Shown: positions 1-15,000 of the stretch, piece by piece
How the letters are laid out: each line of letters opens with the position of its first letter
How positions within the stretch are numbered: position 1 is the first letter of the stretch
Origin: Caenorhabditis remanei
Taxonomy: Eukaryota; Nematoda; Chromadorea; Rhabditida; Rhabditidae
Direction: 5' to 3'
NCBI RefSeq assembly: GCF_010183535.1
Contig: NC_071332.1
Location: forward strand, 3,658,001 to 3,722,000
DNA: 64,000 bases
Position numbers and translations under genes: made by a program
The notes under the pieces: model-generated
What the model saw: the letters and a program-made list of their open reading frames with translations, nothing else
What the model was told of the DNA's origin: nothing
The model's database searches: none

Positions 1-75
1 TGTTTTGGCAGAATTCTTCTAAATCTGGCTGAAAATCGTCAATATCACTCCCCAAAAACCCCTATAATATTCCAG

Positions 76-3000
76 ATAGAAGCCCGTTCGGTGGGACATC
101 TCCAGAAGTTGAACACTGGTCTCGAGAATAAGATCATCGAGTTGCAGATGCGATTGGATATTGCTGTAAGTTTGAGAATTCGGCTGAAAATTTAAAATTT
201 CCGAGCGAAATTTGATCATTTTCAGACAAAAATTCCCCCCATTTTAGATTGATCAATATGCAATTTTTAGCTTAAAAATGGCCATTTTCTGACAGAAAGT
301 TTCAATTTTTATCAACAAAAAAAAGTGAAATTTCAGCTGAAAATTTCTCATTTTCTATCTTTCCCAGTCAATTGCTATTTTTGGCTAAAATTTGCAAATC
401 TGTTTCTGAAAATGGCTCATTTTTGGCTGAAAATCACTCATTTTTGTCTGAAAATCGTCAATTTTTATCTGAAAATCGTCAATTTTTATCTGAAAATCTT
501 CAATTTTTTATGTAAAATCGTCAATTTTTTGCTGAAATTCATCAATTTTTGTCTGAAAATCGCCAATTTTTCTAAAAATTGCTAATTTTTCTCAGAAATT
601 TGTCAATTTTTATCTGAAAATCGTCAATTTTTTGCTGAAATTCGCCAATTTTTTGTCTAAAATTGTCAATTTTTGTCTGAAATTCATCAATTTTTATCTG
701 ACAATCGTCAATTTTTCTCAGAAATTCATCAATTTTTTGCTGAAAATCACTCATTTTTGTCTGAAAATCGTCATTTTTGTCTGAAAATCGTCAATTTTTG
801 TCTGAATAGTGTCAATTTTCGGCTGAAAATCGTCAATTTTTGTCAAAAAATCTCTAATTTTCAGTCATTTTTCGAGTAAATGCTCTAATTTTCTCTCTGA
901 GCAAAGAGCATACAACAGAAGCAATGTTTGCAATCAGAGAGGGAGCCGATGACAATCAGCTCATGCAAAAATGTTGTCTTATTGTTTGCGAGGCGAAAAA
1001 ATATTAGCAAATATTAGAGAAACATTTTGTGCTTTCTTCGATTTCTTCTTAATCAAAAATCCCCCTCTCAAAATGAATGGAAACCAAACTTTTTTTTGTT
1101 GTGTTTTGTCAAAATGGCAACATTCGGCTGTTGCTCCCTTTTACGATCTGTTTTATTTGCTCTTTTCGGAATATTTGATATACAGAGAATGCAACTTTTT
1201 GAGGGAGAAAAGCTTTTTGTGAATGTCCATGTTTGCAACAAATCGCTTTTGGATTGTTGACCTCATGAAGTTTTTATTCTGGTTTGAATGTTTGAAAATT
1301 CAATAGGATCATTTTCTGTCGAAAAATATGAAATTTCAGCTGAAAATTGGCAGAAAATTTCAATTTTTAGTCGAAAAATAGTCAAATTTGCACCAATTTT
1401 TGTCTGAAAATCAAAAAAAGATCTACTGACTGCTCACCTCTCAATTGGTAGATATTACCTAGGCTAGATAGAGATTTCAGCATAGTTTCAGTAGAAAATA
1501 CTTGGAATTTCGGGACGAAAAGTCAGTTTTTCAGTCTGAAAATAGTTTTACATTTAGAGAAAGATTTTTTGCATAAACTCTATTTTTCAGCGGAAAAATT
1601 AGACTTCTTTGAAGGAAAAAAGATTTAAAAATAGTGTTTCTGCATTCTTTTACATATCTCTCACTTTTGGACTGAAAAAATCTAAATTCATGTGAAAAAT
1701 GAGCAAAATCAGCAGGGTTTTTAGTAGAGAATCTAGAAAAAAACCTATTTTTTTGACAATTTCTTGGAAGATTTCTAGTTTTCTCTTTTGTGATCTCAAT
1801 GTTCTATAACAGGATATTGTTAGACATTTTTTATGAAAAAATCGAAATTTATCTGAGAAATGAGTATGTAGACTTGAAAATTGTGATTTTTCAGTTCAAT
1901 TTTATGCGTTTTCTGAAATCGAAATCGCCACTTCCTAATTTGGACTCTGAAATTTAAAGTTTTCTAGGAAAACTTCGAATTTTCTTCTCAAAAAATTATA
2001 TTTTTAGTGCAGTTTCGTCCATTTTCAGCTAGATTTTAGTGACTTTTTCTTATTAGCCCGGCACAGTTCTTACAACTGCGCTCCACCGAAATGCCTGAAT
2101 CTCTCAATTTCGCACACAATTTTGTTCAGTTTCGGTAGAGCGCCGTTGTAAGAAGCGTGCCGTGCTAATAATGCATAGTTAGATTTCTCACGATCACTTC
2201 CATATCCCATTCTTAACTTCAAATAAATACTCAAAAAGTTATCCAGATTTCTCAAAAAATCTGAAATTTTCGCTCAATCGGCTATCCTATCCCAACCTTT
2301 TTTGTTTTGTTTTTCCCCCTTATTCAAAAAGTCAATTGCCCCCCTCTACTCGAGTATTTTTGTGAATATTCAGTGTTGTGCTCTCACTCTCTTTCTGTGG
2401 TGTGAACTCCCAATGGGACTCTCCTTCTTCTTCTCCATCTCCGCCTCCTCCTCTTCAGAAAATTTGAGAAGAGAATTTTAGAATATTTTCTCAAAACGGG
2501 TGTCTCCAAGAGGTCCCCATGTTCCATGTCAAAAGTTGCTCCCATTAATCATCAAATGTTGGTCGGCTGGTGGCAGTTGCTCCGCCAGATATCAGATATT
2601 TGTCACCGGAAGAAAGTTTTTTGGTGGATTTTGAAGATTTTGACAATTTTGACCCAAAAAATGTCGAAAATATGGCATTTTTCAGTCAAAATCGCTCATT
2701 TTTTTTTGTGGTCCTAATCTTTGAGTTTTTAACAATGTTAAAAGTCATTTTTAACTCAAAAGACAAGTTACGAACACAGTCATTGGAATCTCCAATCCAT
2801 TGTGCTAACAAACAAAAATCAGTTGAGAAGTGCTCACTTTGAAACTTATTTTTTTGTGAGCAGCCTCATTTTTCTCTGATTTTTGACAATCCAAATATGA
2901 TGATGATATTATGGAGCACACTCGGACGTACTTGAGAGAGAGAGAGTTCGAAAATGATTTTTGCTTCCTTCTTCATGCTTTTTTTGTTGAGAAAAGATAT

Positions 3001-6000
3001 TAAGAAGTTGTGTTTGCAAACATTTTCTTGAGCCCGAAAATCCGAAGTTTCTGCTCGAAATTTCATCGTCCTCGGTAGTTTGGTGTTTTCAGAAACAAAA
3101 ACTGAAAGCTGACGGCGTGAGGATTCTGAATCCGTTTTCAGATTTCCCATAATCGCAAAATGAACCTATCTATGTTGCAATTCTGCAAAATCTGAAAACG
3201 GATTCAGAAACCTCGCGTCGTCAGCTTTCTAGTCATAACAGGTTTGCTGGAAACACCTATATTCTTTTGGATCATATAGTTGTGAAACTTACGGTCAAAA
3301 AAGGCGAGCTTCTGTTTGAAATTCCAGCTGAAACGGATATGACTCGAAAGCTTACGATGTGAGGATTCTGAATCTGTTTTTGGATTTCGCAAAATTGCAA
3401 AATGAACCGTGCTATAACTCAGTTCGTTTCGCGATTTTGAGAAATCTGAAAATGGATTCAGAATCCTCACATCTTCAGTTTTCTAGTCATAACAGGTTTG
3501 CTGGAAACATCCAATTTCTTTTTATCATAAAGTTGTGAAACTCACAGTCAAAAACGGCTTGAAATTCTTGAATTTATCGAGGTGAAACAGATATAACTAG
3601 AAAGCTGACGACGTGAGGATTCTGAATCTGTTTCAAGATTTCGTAAATTTGCAAAATGAACTGTTTTCATTTCGCGATTTTGAGAAATCTGAAAACGGAT
3701 TCAGAATCCTCTTCACCTTATCATTTTTTCTGGAAACATCCCATTTCTTTTTGATCATAAATTTGTGAAACTTACTGTCAAAAAAAGGCGAGCTTTTGCT
3801 TGAAATTCTAGCTGAATTTCGCGATTCTGAAAAATCTGACAACGGATTCAGAATCCTCACGTCGTCAGCTTTGGAGCCATATATACCTTACCCCTCTTGC
3901 CCTCCACTTGATCCTAATGATACTCTGACGTATCACCACGTGTGACCACCTATCACTTACACGTGAGCCCCTTCGCGTTCACAAAAAGTGAAAAGTCCGG
4001 AAATCACGGATACGCTATAGAGGAGCAGGTTGTATCAATACATATCAATCGCCCTCTGGGCACCGCCACCCGCAGAGATGACAGTTTATTTGAACAAAAA
4101 ATTGCCGTCGATTTTTCGTTTGGGAGGTGAGAAAACGCGAGATGATAACCACCACCTGTGTGGCGTGGCCAGTGCCATTAGTTTTCCCACGAACAGTTTT
4201 GAAGAGAAATTTCGTATCCGTTCTCTTTCACTCTCTGAATATATTTCGTTTTGGCTTCTCTTTTCTGCTAGTTTCTCACAAATAGTTGACCTCCAAAGAA
4301 GATTTATTAGTTCTTCGCACGAGAAGAGGTGATTTGGAGATTTTCGTTATCAGATAGTCACATAAGTTCCTTCTCAAGGCGTGTTTATAGCGTTTTGAAG
4401 TTGAAACATTTTCAGTTATTTGACACTGAAAAATGTGAACTTTAACTCAAAAAATGCTGAATTTCGAACGGCTAGAAGCCTTGATCTTCATTACTGTAGT
4501 TGATAACTATTTCCAGCTCTTTGAAATCCAGAAAATAGTATATTTTCATCATTTCTGACTGGAAAAATGGCTGAAATTTGACATTTTTCTTTTCGAAGAG
4601 CTAGAACTGTCCGTATAAAAGTGAAGAATTGTTCTATATTTTAGTATAAAATAACTGGAATTTCAAGATGTTTTTTTTTAATTTAAAATGCTATAACCGT
4701 CTAGATCACATCTTGAAGCTATGTGATTAGATAATCGTGCGAATGTACGTGACAGTTAACCTAGCTTATCTTCTATTGTGATTCGTTTCCAGCTTAACAT
4801 GCTGATTTTGAGCTCCGATTTGTCTGAAATTCTCACATAATGTCCTAATAAGTTTTCCAACTGACTACACTTCTCACAGAGTTATGACTTCTAGTATTTG
4901 GAATTTCAGCGTTTTTGTGTATTTCTAGAGCTGATGGTGAGAGGATTTTCCTTTATGAGAGTTTCCAATATGCCTGAAATCAGTTTTTCAGTCAACCGCA
5001 AATCATTTTTCTGTACATTCCCATCACCTTTACACACCATCTGTGTCAAGACGATTGAACTTTTAATCGTTTTTCCTGTTTTTGATCCTAATTAGCCTAA
5101 TTAGCATTGTTTAGATGAGAAGATGCTGATAATGTGATCTCTCGACAAACTACGTTTTTTTTTATTCTCCGCCGCCCATCATTGTTTGACTTCTCCATCT
5201 TCGTCGTCTTCTCCACTTGAAATCTCGTTTCCTTCCTCTCTCTCTCCATCAAGGAAAAACGAACATTCTCTCTTTTTTGTTGGTATGAGAATGCCATTTA
5301 AGAGGAGAGATACCTCCCATAGCCCTTTTTTTGGCGTTCACAAGATTGATAGCTATGGGATTTTGTTGGCACTAGAGGAGGGAGGAGGAGACGCAGAGAG
5401 TGTGGGAGAATCGTTTCTGAAATTCTGAGTTTTGAGCTCAAAATTTTTGCTGAAAACGGTTTTGAACCGATATCTTCGGAATTTCGAGATTTCGAGATTT
5501 CGAATTCTATAACTCATCTGAAAATACCTATAGAATGCTGAAACTTCGATATATAGAGTTTCAAACTATTCCAATCCTAGCTTCTGCTCTATTTTGAGTC
5601 GTTTCCTGCTTGATTTTGAGCTCCGATTTGTCTGAAATTTTCACAAAATGTACAAATTGGTCTTCCAACTCACTAGACACTTCTCACAGAGTTGTGACAT
5701 CTAGAATCTGAAATTTCAGCGATTTTCGTGTATTTTTAGAGTTAATTAGCTAAAAAGAAAAGTTAGAACATCTAGAATCGGAATTTTCAGTGATTTTAGT
5801 GTATTTCTAGAGTCACTAGCTCTAGAAATACCCCGAAATCGCTGAAATTTCAGATTCTAGATGTCATAACTCTGTGAGAAGTGTCTAGTGAGTTGGAACA
5901 CTTTTTGGATAATTTTGTAAGAATATCAGGTAAATCATTGCTAAACATCAGCATTTCTAACTGGTTACGACTCATGAAACAAGAAAAATCTAGGATTTAG

Positions 6001-9000
6001 AGATTAGAATTGTCTGAAACTCATATGAGATAACCAGAATCATCCAAATAACTAATTCTCGAAATTTCAGCATTCTATAGGTATTTTCAGATGAGTTATA
6101 GATTTCAAAATCTCAAAATTCCGCATATTCCGGTGATTTAAAAAAAACTAGGATTTTGTCATTAGAATCGTCTGAAACTTGTATGAGATATCTGAAACCG
6201 TCCAGATGAGCGATTTTCGAAAATTTCAGATGGGTACTTTCAGATGAGTTATAGCATCTAGAATCTAGATTTTCAGCGTTTTTTCTGAAGAATTTTGAAT
6301 TTTACTGACCTCAACTCAGCTGGCAATTCCTTGATTCCTCAAACTTGAAGAGTATCTTAATGGCATCCTAGAGCAAATTCTCAGACAATTTTAGAGCTGA
6401 AAATCTCTATTTTTCTAGTAAAAACCAAGTTTTTAAAAACTTTTTGGACCTAGAAACACGATTTTCTACCTAAAAAACCGCAAAAAAGGAAAAGTCTTCT
6501 ATAATTTTCCATCCCTTCCGATAGTAACAATTAAATAACTATAATTGTTTTTCCAAATTGTTTCCAATTTGACGAAATTAAAAAGAGAACTAGGTGATCC
6601 ACGCAATGGACGGCGGTAAACTTGTTTCTCTCTCTCTCTCTTTCTCTTGATTACATTTTAATTCGATCACCTGCGTGTCGTCCAGATAGCCATGACCACT
6701 ACCACCACAACAATCATTCCATCTAATTTCAGAACGCACGAACCAAAGAAGAGACGGAGAAGTTGACGACGAAGAGCAAGGATCTCGAGAAGACAAAGGC
6801 CGAGTTGGCCATGATGGAAGCGGAGAGGTACGTTTTGATTTTATTAGCACGACACGCTTCTTACAACCGCGCTCTACCGAAACCCAAGAAAATTGAGAGC
6901 GAAATTGAGAGACTCAGAGAAAGGGCATTTCGATGGAGCGCGGTTGTAAGAACTGTGCTGAGCTAATAAGAGAAAATGAATAATTGTTGAAGATTGACGC
7001 TTCTCGAAGCACGACACCGAGTGGAAGTGCTTCAGGAGGAGGTGGAGCGACTTGAGACGGAATGCGATCTGAAAGAGGCTCAACGTGGTGGAATGGAGAC
7101 GAAAGTGGTGGATTTGCAGAGTCGATTGGAACAGGTAAAAAATTACTGAAATGGGAAAAAATAGGATTCAGATATCTTATCTCAACATTTGAATAGTGCA
7201 GAAATACAGAGAGTATCGGTCTGTACGGCGGAAAATCAATATTCAAATTTTGAGAATGGGTTCAGATTCTGAACTTCAGAATCCTTATGCATTCAGCTTC
7301 CTAATCATCTGAAAGTCATCAATTAGCTCTCAAATTGAAGCTGAAGACATGAGGATTCTGAATCCATTTTCAGATTTTGGAAATATTCAGAATGAACGGA
7401 GTTACAGTATTTCTGCTCCTTTTGACGTTTTATGAATTCTTATAGCGGATTCAGAATCCTCACGTTTTCAGGATCAATTAGATAATTTCTATATTGAAAG
7501 TTGAAGACGTGAGGATTCTGAATCCGCTATCAGAATTCGAAAAACGTCGAAAGGAGCAGAAATACTGTAACTCTGTCCATTCTGAATATATTCAAAATCT
7601 GAAAACGGATTCAGAATCCTCGCGTCTTCAGGATCAACTATAGGAATTCTATTTAATATAAATGAATTCGAAGCTGAAGACGTGAGGATTCTGAAAATAA
7701 AAATACGTTTTCAGATTTTGAATATATTCAGAATGGACAGAGTTACAGTATTTCTGCTCCTTTTGACGTTTTCTGAATTCTGATAGCGGACTCAGAATCC
7801 TCACGTCTTCAACTTTCGAAACAGTAATTATCTAGTTGATCCTGAAGACGTGAGGATTCTGAATCCGTTTTAAGAAATCGAATTGTGTGAAAACAAGTAG
7901 GGATATTGCGGTTTTTGTATAAAAAGTTAATTTAAAACCAATGTAACTTGGCTCATTTTGGGATCTTTCCAGTCCTATCGATTCATTTTTCCGCTCAGAA
8001 TTCTAATTTTGAGCCAGAAAACCAGTTTTAAGTGGACTTTAGATATAAAAATAATTATATTCTGAAAGTCAATGTTCAGCTCATAAATTGATTCCTGACT
8101 GCTGAACACTGATTTTTCAGCTCAAAAAATGCTGTTTTAGCTCAAAATATTGCAGTTTTCAGGCTGAAAACACAATTTTGAGCTCAAAAAAAAGAGTTTT
8201 TAGTTTGAAAAGTTAGTTATAAACTTGCAAAATTCTATTTTAGTAATGCTAACTATGATTATGCTCCAGATGACGTTCTAGTAGGATTTCTTCTAAAAAT
8301 TTCGATTTTTCTTGAAAAAATTCAAAAAACTTCCCCAGATGACGTTCCCATCTCAAAAATTCTCAATTTTCTCTCTGAAAAAGTCCCCGATCAGTCATAA
8401 AACGTGTCCCCTAATGTGACCAACTTTCTCATTAGCTTCTCCAGCTTCTCCCAGTGTTTGCGCCTTTGTTGAAACTCCCCACAAGTTCTCCATTTTTTCA
8501 TCACAAATGTTTCTCTGAGAGTTAGCTGTTGTAGTTCGGGTAGTCGGCGGCTCGCTTTGCTCTACTCACAATGAGTAAATACATAAATGATGAGTAGAGG
8601 AGAAGGAAGGGATTAGAAGACACAGAGACACAAACACGGTGTCGTTTTTCCACAATTTTTATGTTTCTTTTGACATTTTTATGAAAAAAAATCTCGCTAT
8701 TCTGAATCAGATGGCGTGAAGTGGGCGGAGCCTAAATTGGACTCGTTCGCCCTCAAACTTGTAGTTTAAGTCAAATTATGTGGAGTGGGCGGAGCCTAAA
8801 TTTGGTTTTTTGATCCCTTGAACCCCTTGAAATCAGATGATGTAATCTAGCGTAGAAGGCGGAGCCTAAATCCGTGACATTTTGATTAAAATATTTAATG
8901 AAACTTATTTGAGTCCGATAGAACACATTTCGATCATGAGAATTCCAATTTTTGCAATCAGAATCGGCGGAATTTTGACAGAAATCAATTTACGAAGTTT

Positions 9001-12000
9001 TTTTCGAGCCACAACTCGTTTCCTGTCAGGATTCGGCTAGTTTTGTGTGCGGAAATGGAATCCTCATGTTCGAAATGCTATTCTTTCAAATTTATAGCGA
9101 GTTTGTTCAAAATCTGAAAATTTGAAGTAAAAGAATTCCAGGAAAATCGAAGATTTTCCCCGAAAAAACTCGAAGATTCGTGCGTTTTTTGACCCCCTAG
9201 AACCATAAAACTTGATGTTTCAGTCAGATGATGTAATCTAGCGTAGGAGGCGGAGCCTAAATCCGTGACATTTTGATCAAAAGATTTAATGAAAATCTTC
9301 TTTTCTAATGAAACTTTTAAAAATCTCATTTCCTTTCTTTTGTTTTTAGTGCAAATGTGAGTTTTCTCCCTACTTTTATGGCATCTTTTGTTAGGAGAAT
9401 AACAAAAAAACGTCACTTTTCAATTTCAGCTTAATTACCAGCCATCATGATAGTTAGAGCCACAGCAGAGAACAATTGAATTATTTTTTTGTTTTTTGCC
9501 ACTTTCTTAGGCTCTGTTCGATGAGAAAATGCCACTTTTTAGCAGTTTTTTAGCTGGAAAATCGGATTTTTCATAGAAAATTGAGAGTTTCATCTCGAAA
9601 ATTGTCTGAAAATGTGATCTAGGGTCCCATTTTGTGATTTCGCGGAATTAAATTTAATTTTGCCATAAATCTGATAGAACACTATATCGATCATGAGAAT
9701 TCAATTTTTGCAATCAGTATCAGCAGAATTCTAACAGTAATCGAGTTTTGTTTGAGCCATAACTCGTTTTCTGTAAGGATTCGGTTAGTTTCGAATGCGG
9801 AAATGGAATCCTCATGATCGAAATGGTTTTCTTTTGGATTTTTGGTTCTGTAATGTCACAGAATATCTTTGGGATGCTAAAGCAGATTTTCAGACAATTT
9901 TCGAGCTGAAAATCTGGATTTTTGTATTAAAAAAAACCAATTTACCAGCTAAAAACCCATGAAAAGTGATACTTTCGAGCTGAAAATCTAAATATGTTTC
10001 TATAAAAACTGCTTTGAAAAATACATTTTTGGCTGAAAATCTCGATTTTTCGGATTTTCAGCGAGATTTGATTCTGTGTTGTTACAGAATATCTTTGGGA
10101 TCCTAGAGCAGAAAATCGCAATTTTTGGATTTATAGCGAAGTTTGATTCTTCAGGATCGGAGATGCAAAAAAAAAAAGATTTTCTCAATAGAAAACTCGC
10201 AAAAATCCATCTTTTCTCCGGTTTTTCTCATCCTAACCCCTTTTCCCAAGTTCCAGATGCAATCAGAATCTGGACAAGCCATCGCCGAGCTCACGGAGCA
10301 ACTCGAGAAGGCCCGTACCGATCGTCAGCAATGGGAGACTGAACGACAGAAGATGGAGGCGGAGTTGCAAACGGAACGCGCCGCCCGTCATGCTCTCGAC
10401 TCGGAAGTCGTCGCGATGAGAGAACAGCTGATGAAGAATGTTGATTTGTTTGAGTCAAGTACATTCCAGAAAAGATCGAGTCCCAAGAAGTTGAGAGATG
10501 AGGACGGTTGCTCGAGGACCACTTCGAATTTGAGTCAGTTGACAGGCTCGTTTACTGCTGAAACTGCTCCACGTGGATCGCCTGAATCCCTTCTTGACAA
10601 CATGGCTATCACTTTCGAACAACTGAGAATGATCAACGATTTGCGGCAACGAAATGAGCATTGTCAACGAGAAACGGAGCGAATGAAGGCGATTCTCGAG
10701 GCGTCCACTCTTATCGAGACGCTTGATAAGAAGACGTCACTGAAGGCGTTCGAATCGATTCGCGTTGGAGAGCTGGAGGGAGCTTATAATAGGCTTAAGA
10801 ATGATATGGAACGAATTGTTAGCGGACAGAATGGAGCAACTCATTCGGTGTTTGAGAGGATTATGGAGGAGAACGAGAGATTGAGGGATGAGGCTGTCGA
10901 GTTGAGATCCATGTTGTCTAGTCATTTTGAGAGACAATCTGTCGCTGGAAGTAGTGGATATCGGAGATCACCGAGACCTGACTCGGGGCATTGCTCTGGA
11001 GCGGATTCGGAGGATGGAAGTAGTGCGGCGGATTTGGAAGAGGATTTGTGTATTGAGCGGCAGTGTCGACATTTGAAGAATTTGGCTGAGTGAGTTTCAG
11101 CCCGAAAACTGAAATTTTGAAGTGAAAAAGTGGGAAATTCGGAAAATTTCGGCCGAAAAACTTGAAAAAAATATCGGAAAACGTCGAATTTCATAACATT
11201 TCAGTGGAAATTGGCCAATTTTTTATTAGCAGCTCACCCTCTCTTACAACTGCGCCCCACTGTAAACTAGAGAATGTAGGCGAGAGACGCAGAGTTTTTC
11301 CCTCGCACCGACACAGTTTTTGAGATATCCTCGCTATTTTCAGAAGTTTTTTGTAAAATTTTATAAACAACAGCAAAAATAGGTCAAAAACTGTGAAAAC
11401 CTGTGTCGGCGCGAGAAAAAACTCTGCGTCTCTCTCGCCGATACTCTCACGTTTGCGGTGGGGCGCAGCAGTTGTAATTAAAATGCCCAGCTAATAAAAT
11501 ATCCAAAAATTCGTGGATTTTTGTCCGAAAAACTGGAAAATTCGTGTAAAAATATCAGAAAACGCTGAATTTTCATAAAATTTGACTGGAAATTTTTCAA
11601 TTTTTGAAGAAAAAATCGAAAATTTTTCATCCAAAATGCTGTTTTTGTCCGGAAAAGTCTGAAATTCGTTCTAGTTTTCATGAAAGTTGACTTTATATTT
11701 TTGGTCGGAAAAACTGGAAATTCGGTTTTCTTTGTTCGAAAATTTCCTAAATTTGACGAAATTCTCATAAACTCGCACGATTTTCAGAAACCTCACCCGT
11801 ATGCTCACAAATCAAAATCTGGAAATCGAACGTCTTCAACAACAACTTCGTTTCAGCGAATCGCAGACTGTCTTCGTAAGTTTCAGCCTGAAAATTTTCA
11901 GATTCAGCAGTGTTAAAAATATTCTGAAAGCGTCGACATCATCCATTTCCTTCCGCCTCTCAAGCAGATACTTTTGTTACTCACAAATAGATTGATATCT

Positions 12001-15000
12001 CTCAATACGTCGTGTCCGGTTTATTCGGAGAGGGGTGTTGTATTCTCTTATGCGCTGGGTTGATGACGACGTCTTCACTAGAAGAAAGTGATGTGACAGA
12101 TGACTTTCCCTTTGAGAAAGTGACAATGAGAACTGAGATTTTTTTTGATTTTCGAGTCAAAATTATGGCTTTTTGACTGAAAAATTGGGTGTTTTTCACA
12201 TTTTTCTTAGAATTTAGAATTAGAAATGTTGTTTTTGAGTCAAGAGCAGTATTTTCAGCATGTTTTTGTGCTGAAAATCTGATTTTTCTAGAATTTAGAA
12301 TTTCCTCATCAGTTTCTGCCACTTTTTGACCTAGAAATCTTCTTCTTGCCAGTTTTTTTTCTATTGTCAACAATAAATTTGGTTTCTCTCAGTTTTCAGC
12401 CCCCAAATCCGCTATTTTCTCGTTCTCAACTTGTGTTTCTCCCCTCGATCGTTCCTTATTCTCCTCACCCATCCGAATGGATCATTTCGACCCAAATTCA
12501 TCCACACCAATTATGCTCGTAAACCGTCAATTTTATTCTCTTCTTCTTCGCCTTTTCCTCGGATTTTGTTTATTTACCGCAGTTTTTGACCGTCTCTTTT
12601 CTTCTTTTTCCGAAATTCGAGAATCCGAGAATTAGAGGTTTTTGTTGTAGAATACAGCGTAAAAAAGATCTCGTTGTTACACACAGAGAAATGTGATACA
12701 AGTAGTCAACGCACAGAGAGATGTTTGTATTCTTTTGTATCATACTGGTGTTCGCTTCTTGTCTTCTTGTTCGACGAGACATATCACACGATAGAATTGT
12801 TGTGTGATTCGGATTACGAGGGAGAGAGAGAGGCATTTTTTGTTTCCAATTCAATTCATTCGATTGCATAGGTGTTGTGATGGTCAGTGTATAATAGCGA
12901 TTACATTTGTACACTAAATCTGTATGTATAACTAGGATATACTAGGATTTGGGTCACTATGTGAGGAGGAAATTCTCTGTGAAAATGTTGAATAGATGCA
13001 TAATTATTAGATCAGCACAGTTCTTACAACTGCGCTCCACCGAAATGCACTTGAAAAATGTCTCTCTTTTTCTCTGCGTCTCTCAATTTCGAACACTTCG
13101 GTTTCGGTAGAGCGCGGTTGTAAGAAGCGTTCAGTGCTAATAGGCGAGATTGAGTTCTGAAGTTTTTCTTTCCGCTGAAACCTGGATCAGGAGTAGAAAT
13201 TCTCGAATTTTAGCTGAAATTTCTGAAAGTTTTCAGAACTGACATGAACAGAACGCTGAAGACGTGAAGATTCTGAATCCGCTTTCAAGATTTTGAGAAA
13301 TGTGAGAGCGGATTCAGAATCCTCGCGTCTTCAGCTTTCTAGTCATGTCAGTTTTTTTGGAAACATCAACTTCCTCTTTGAACATAAAGTTGCAAAACTT
13401 ACTGTCAAAAAAGGCGGACTTTTGCTTGAAATTCTAGCATTTATCGAGCTGAAACAGATATGGCTGGAATGCTGACGTCGTGAGGATTCTGAATCCGTTT
13501 TCAGATTTTGCCTGGTGTCGAAATTAGCAGAGGTACATTATCTCAAATTCTGGAATTTTCTTATTTTGCATTTATCTGTAAATTGAGTTATATACACACT
13601 TGATTATGAGGATTTCGAGTCTGTAAGTGAATTTGTTGAAAACCGATCTGGATTGGTTATGAGGATTCCAGATCGGTTCTCAACAAATTCAATTATAGAT
13701 TCGGAATCCTCATAATCAAGTGTGTCTATAACTCAATTTACAGAGAAAATGCAAAGTAAGAAAGTTCCAGAATTCGAGGTACTGTACCTCTGTTCATTTT
13801 GACACCATGCGAAATTTGAGAACGGATTCAGAATCGTCACGACTTCAGCTTTTGGAGAATACAAGCTCTTCCCGCCAGTTTTTGGAAAAAATACGGAAAA
13901 ATCACATTTTTCTATGCTTCCATTTTCCCGCAATCGATTTTTATAGCATTACAGTCATGATGATGATGACTAGATCAGATCACACGCTGTTTGTTATGTC
14001 GATGATGACTATTTGAACACCTTTAGTCATTCTCTCTCAATCCAGTCTCCTTATTGACCTCTCTCTCTCTTCCTTTTTACTCTTTTATAACCACCGCCGC
14101 CGCCGCCACCACACTTTTCGAAATGAAATATTGACAGAAAAGTGTGGAGAAAAGAAGAGAACACAACAGCCACCAACCAGTTAAAGCAAATCGTTTTCAC
14201 ACTGACTGCGTCTCCACTTCACTTCTCCTCTTCATCATCATCGTCATTTTTGTCGTCGCGCGCGCGCACCTGCAGTCTCTCTTTCCTATTCACGGCGATT
14301 AGCCGCCTTTTCCGAATTGTAATAATAATTATTAGTTCATCTTTTCATCGATTCTCTTTGAAAAGTTCAGTTCATTTTTCCTATTTTAGCCTGTTTTAAG
14401 ACCTCCGAATTGCGCTCCGCTGAAATTTTGAGATATGACACTTTTAAAGTGAAACCTCGAATGCTGAAGAGTGTTTGCAACTGCGCTCCACCGAAATCCT
14501 CTTGAAAAATGTCTCTTTTTCTCCGAGTCTCTCAATTTCGCACACAATTTTCTTCGGTTTCGGTAGAGCGCGGTTGTGAGAAGCGAACGGTGCTAATAGG
14601 TTGGAAAAACGCGCTCTACCGAGATATAGAGAATTTCGGTGGCGCGCAATTGTAACAATCGTGACGTACAATTAGCAGTCTGATGATATAAGATTTTTGG
14701 AATCAGAGCATCTGAAAGCACAGGTTTCTATCTGAACAGCGCCATCTGGAGCAGCTTTAGAATCAAATCTCCATGGAGATAATCCTACTCCTCCTCCCCC
14801 CTCTTTCCTCTCAGGCTCACCTGGGTCTTGTTATTATTTATACATTCATCCTATGAAAAGATGAATGAAATAGTATACGAAGACTGGAGGAGACGCAGAA
14901 AGAGGGACCACCTCTTATGGTGGCACAGCTTTTCCTCTCTCCCCATTCAATTCTACTTCCTTTCCTCCTGCTGCTGCTTAGTAGCAAGGTAGGGTGGGCC

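Larger units (their letters stand above)
166..6732 (+). other. 6.6-kb hum-2 intron
   Basis: No convincing exon seen. It holds the ~20-bp array (400-865), a family A foldback (2050-2171), a family B cluster (3101-3872), and related direct and inverted copies of a stretch containing CTCACAGAGTTATGACTTCT (4811-4940, 5611-5710, 5820-5905). Confidence 0.6.

Noticed and set aside
325..879. Overlapping Phe/Lys/Asn-rich open frames on both strands
   Set aside because: They are translations of the ~20-bp tandem array inside a hum-2 intron; no splice or start context supports coding.
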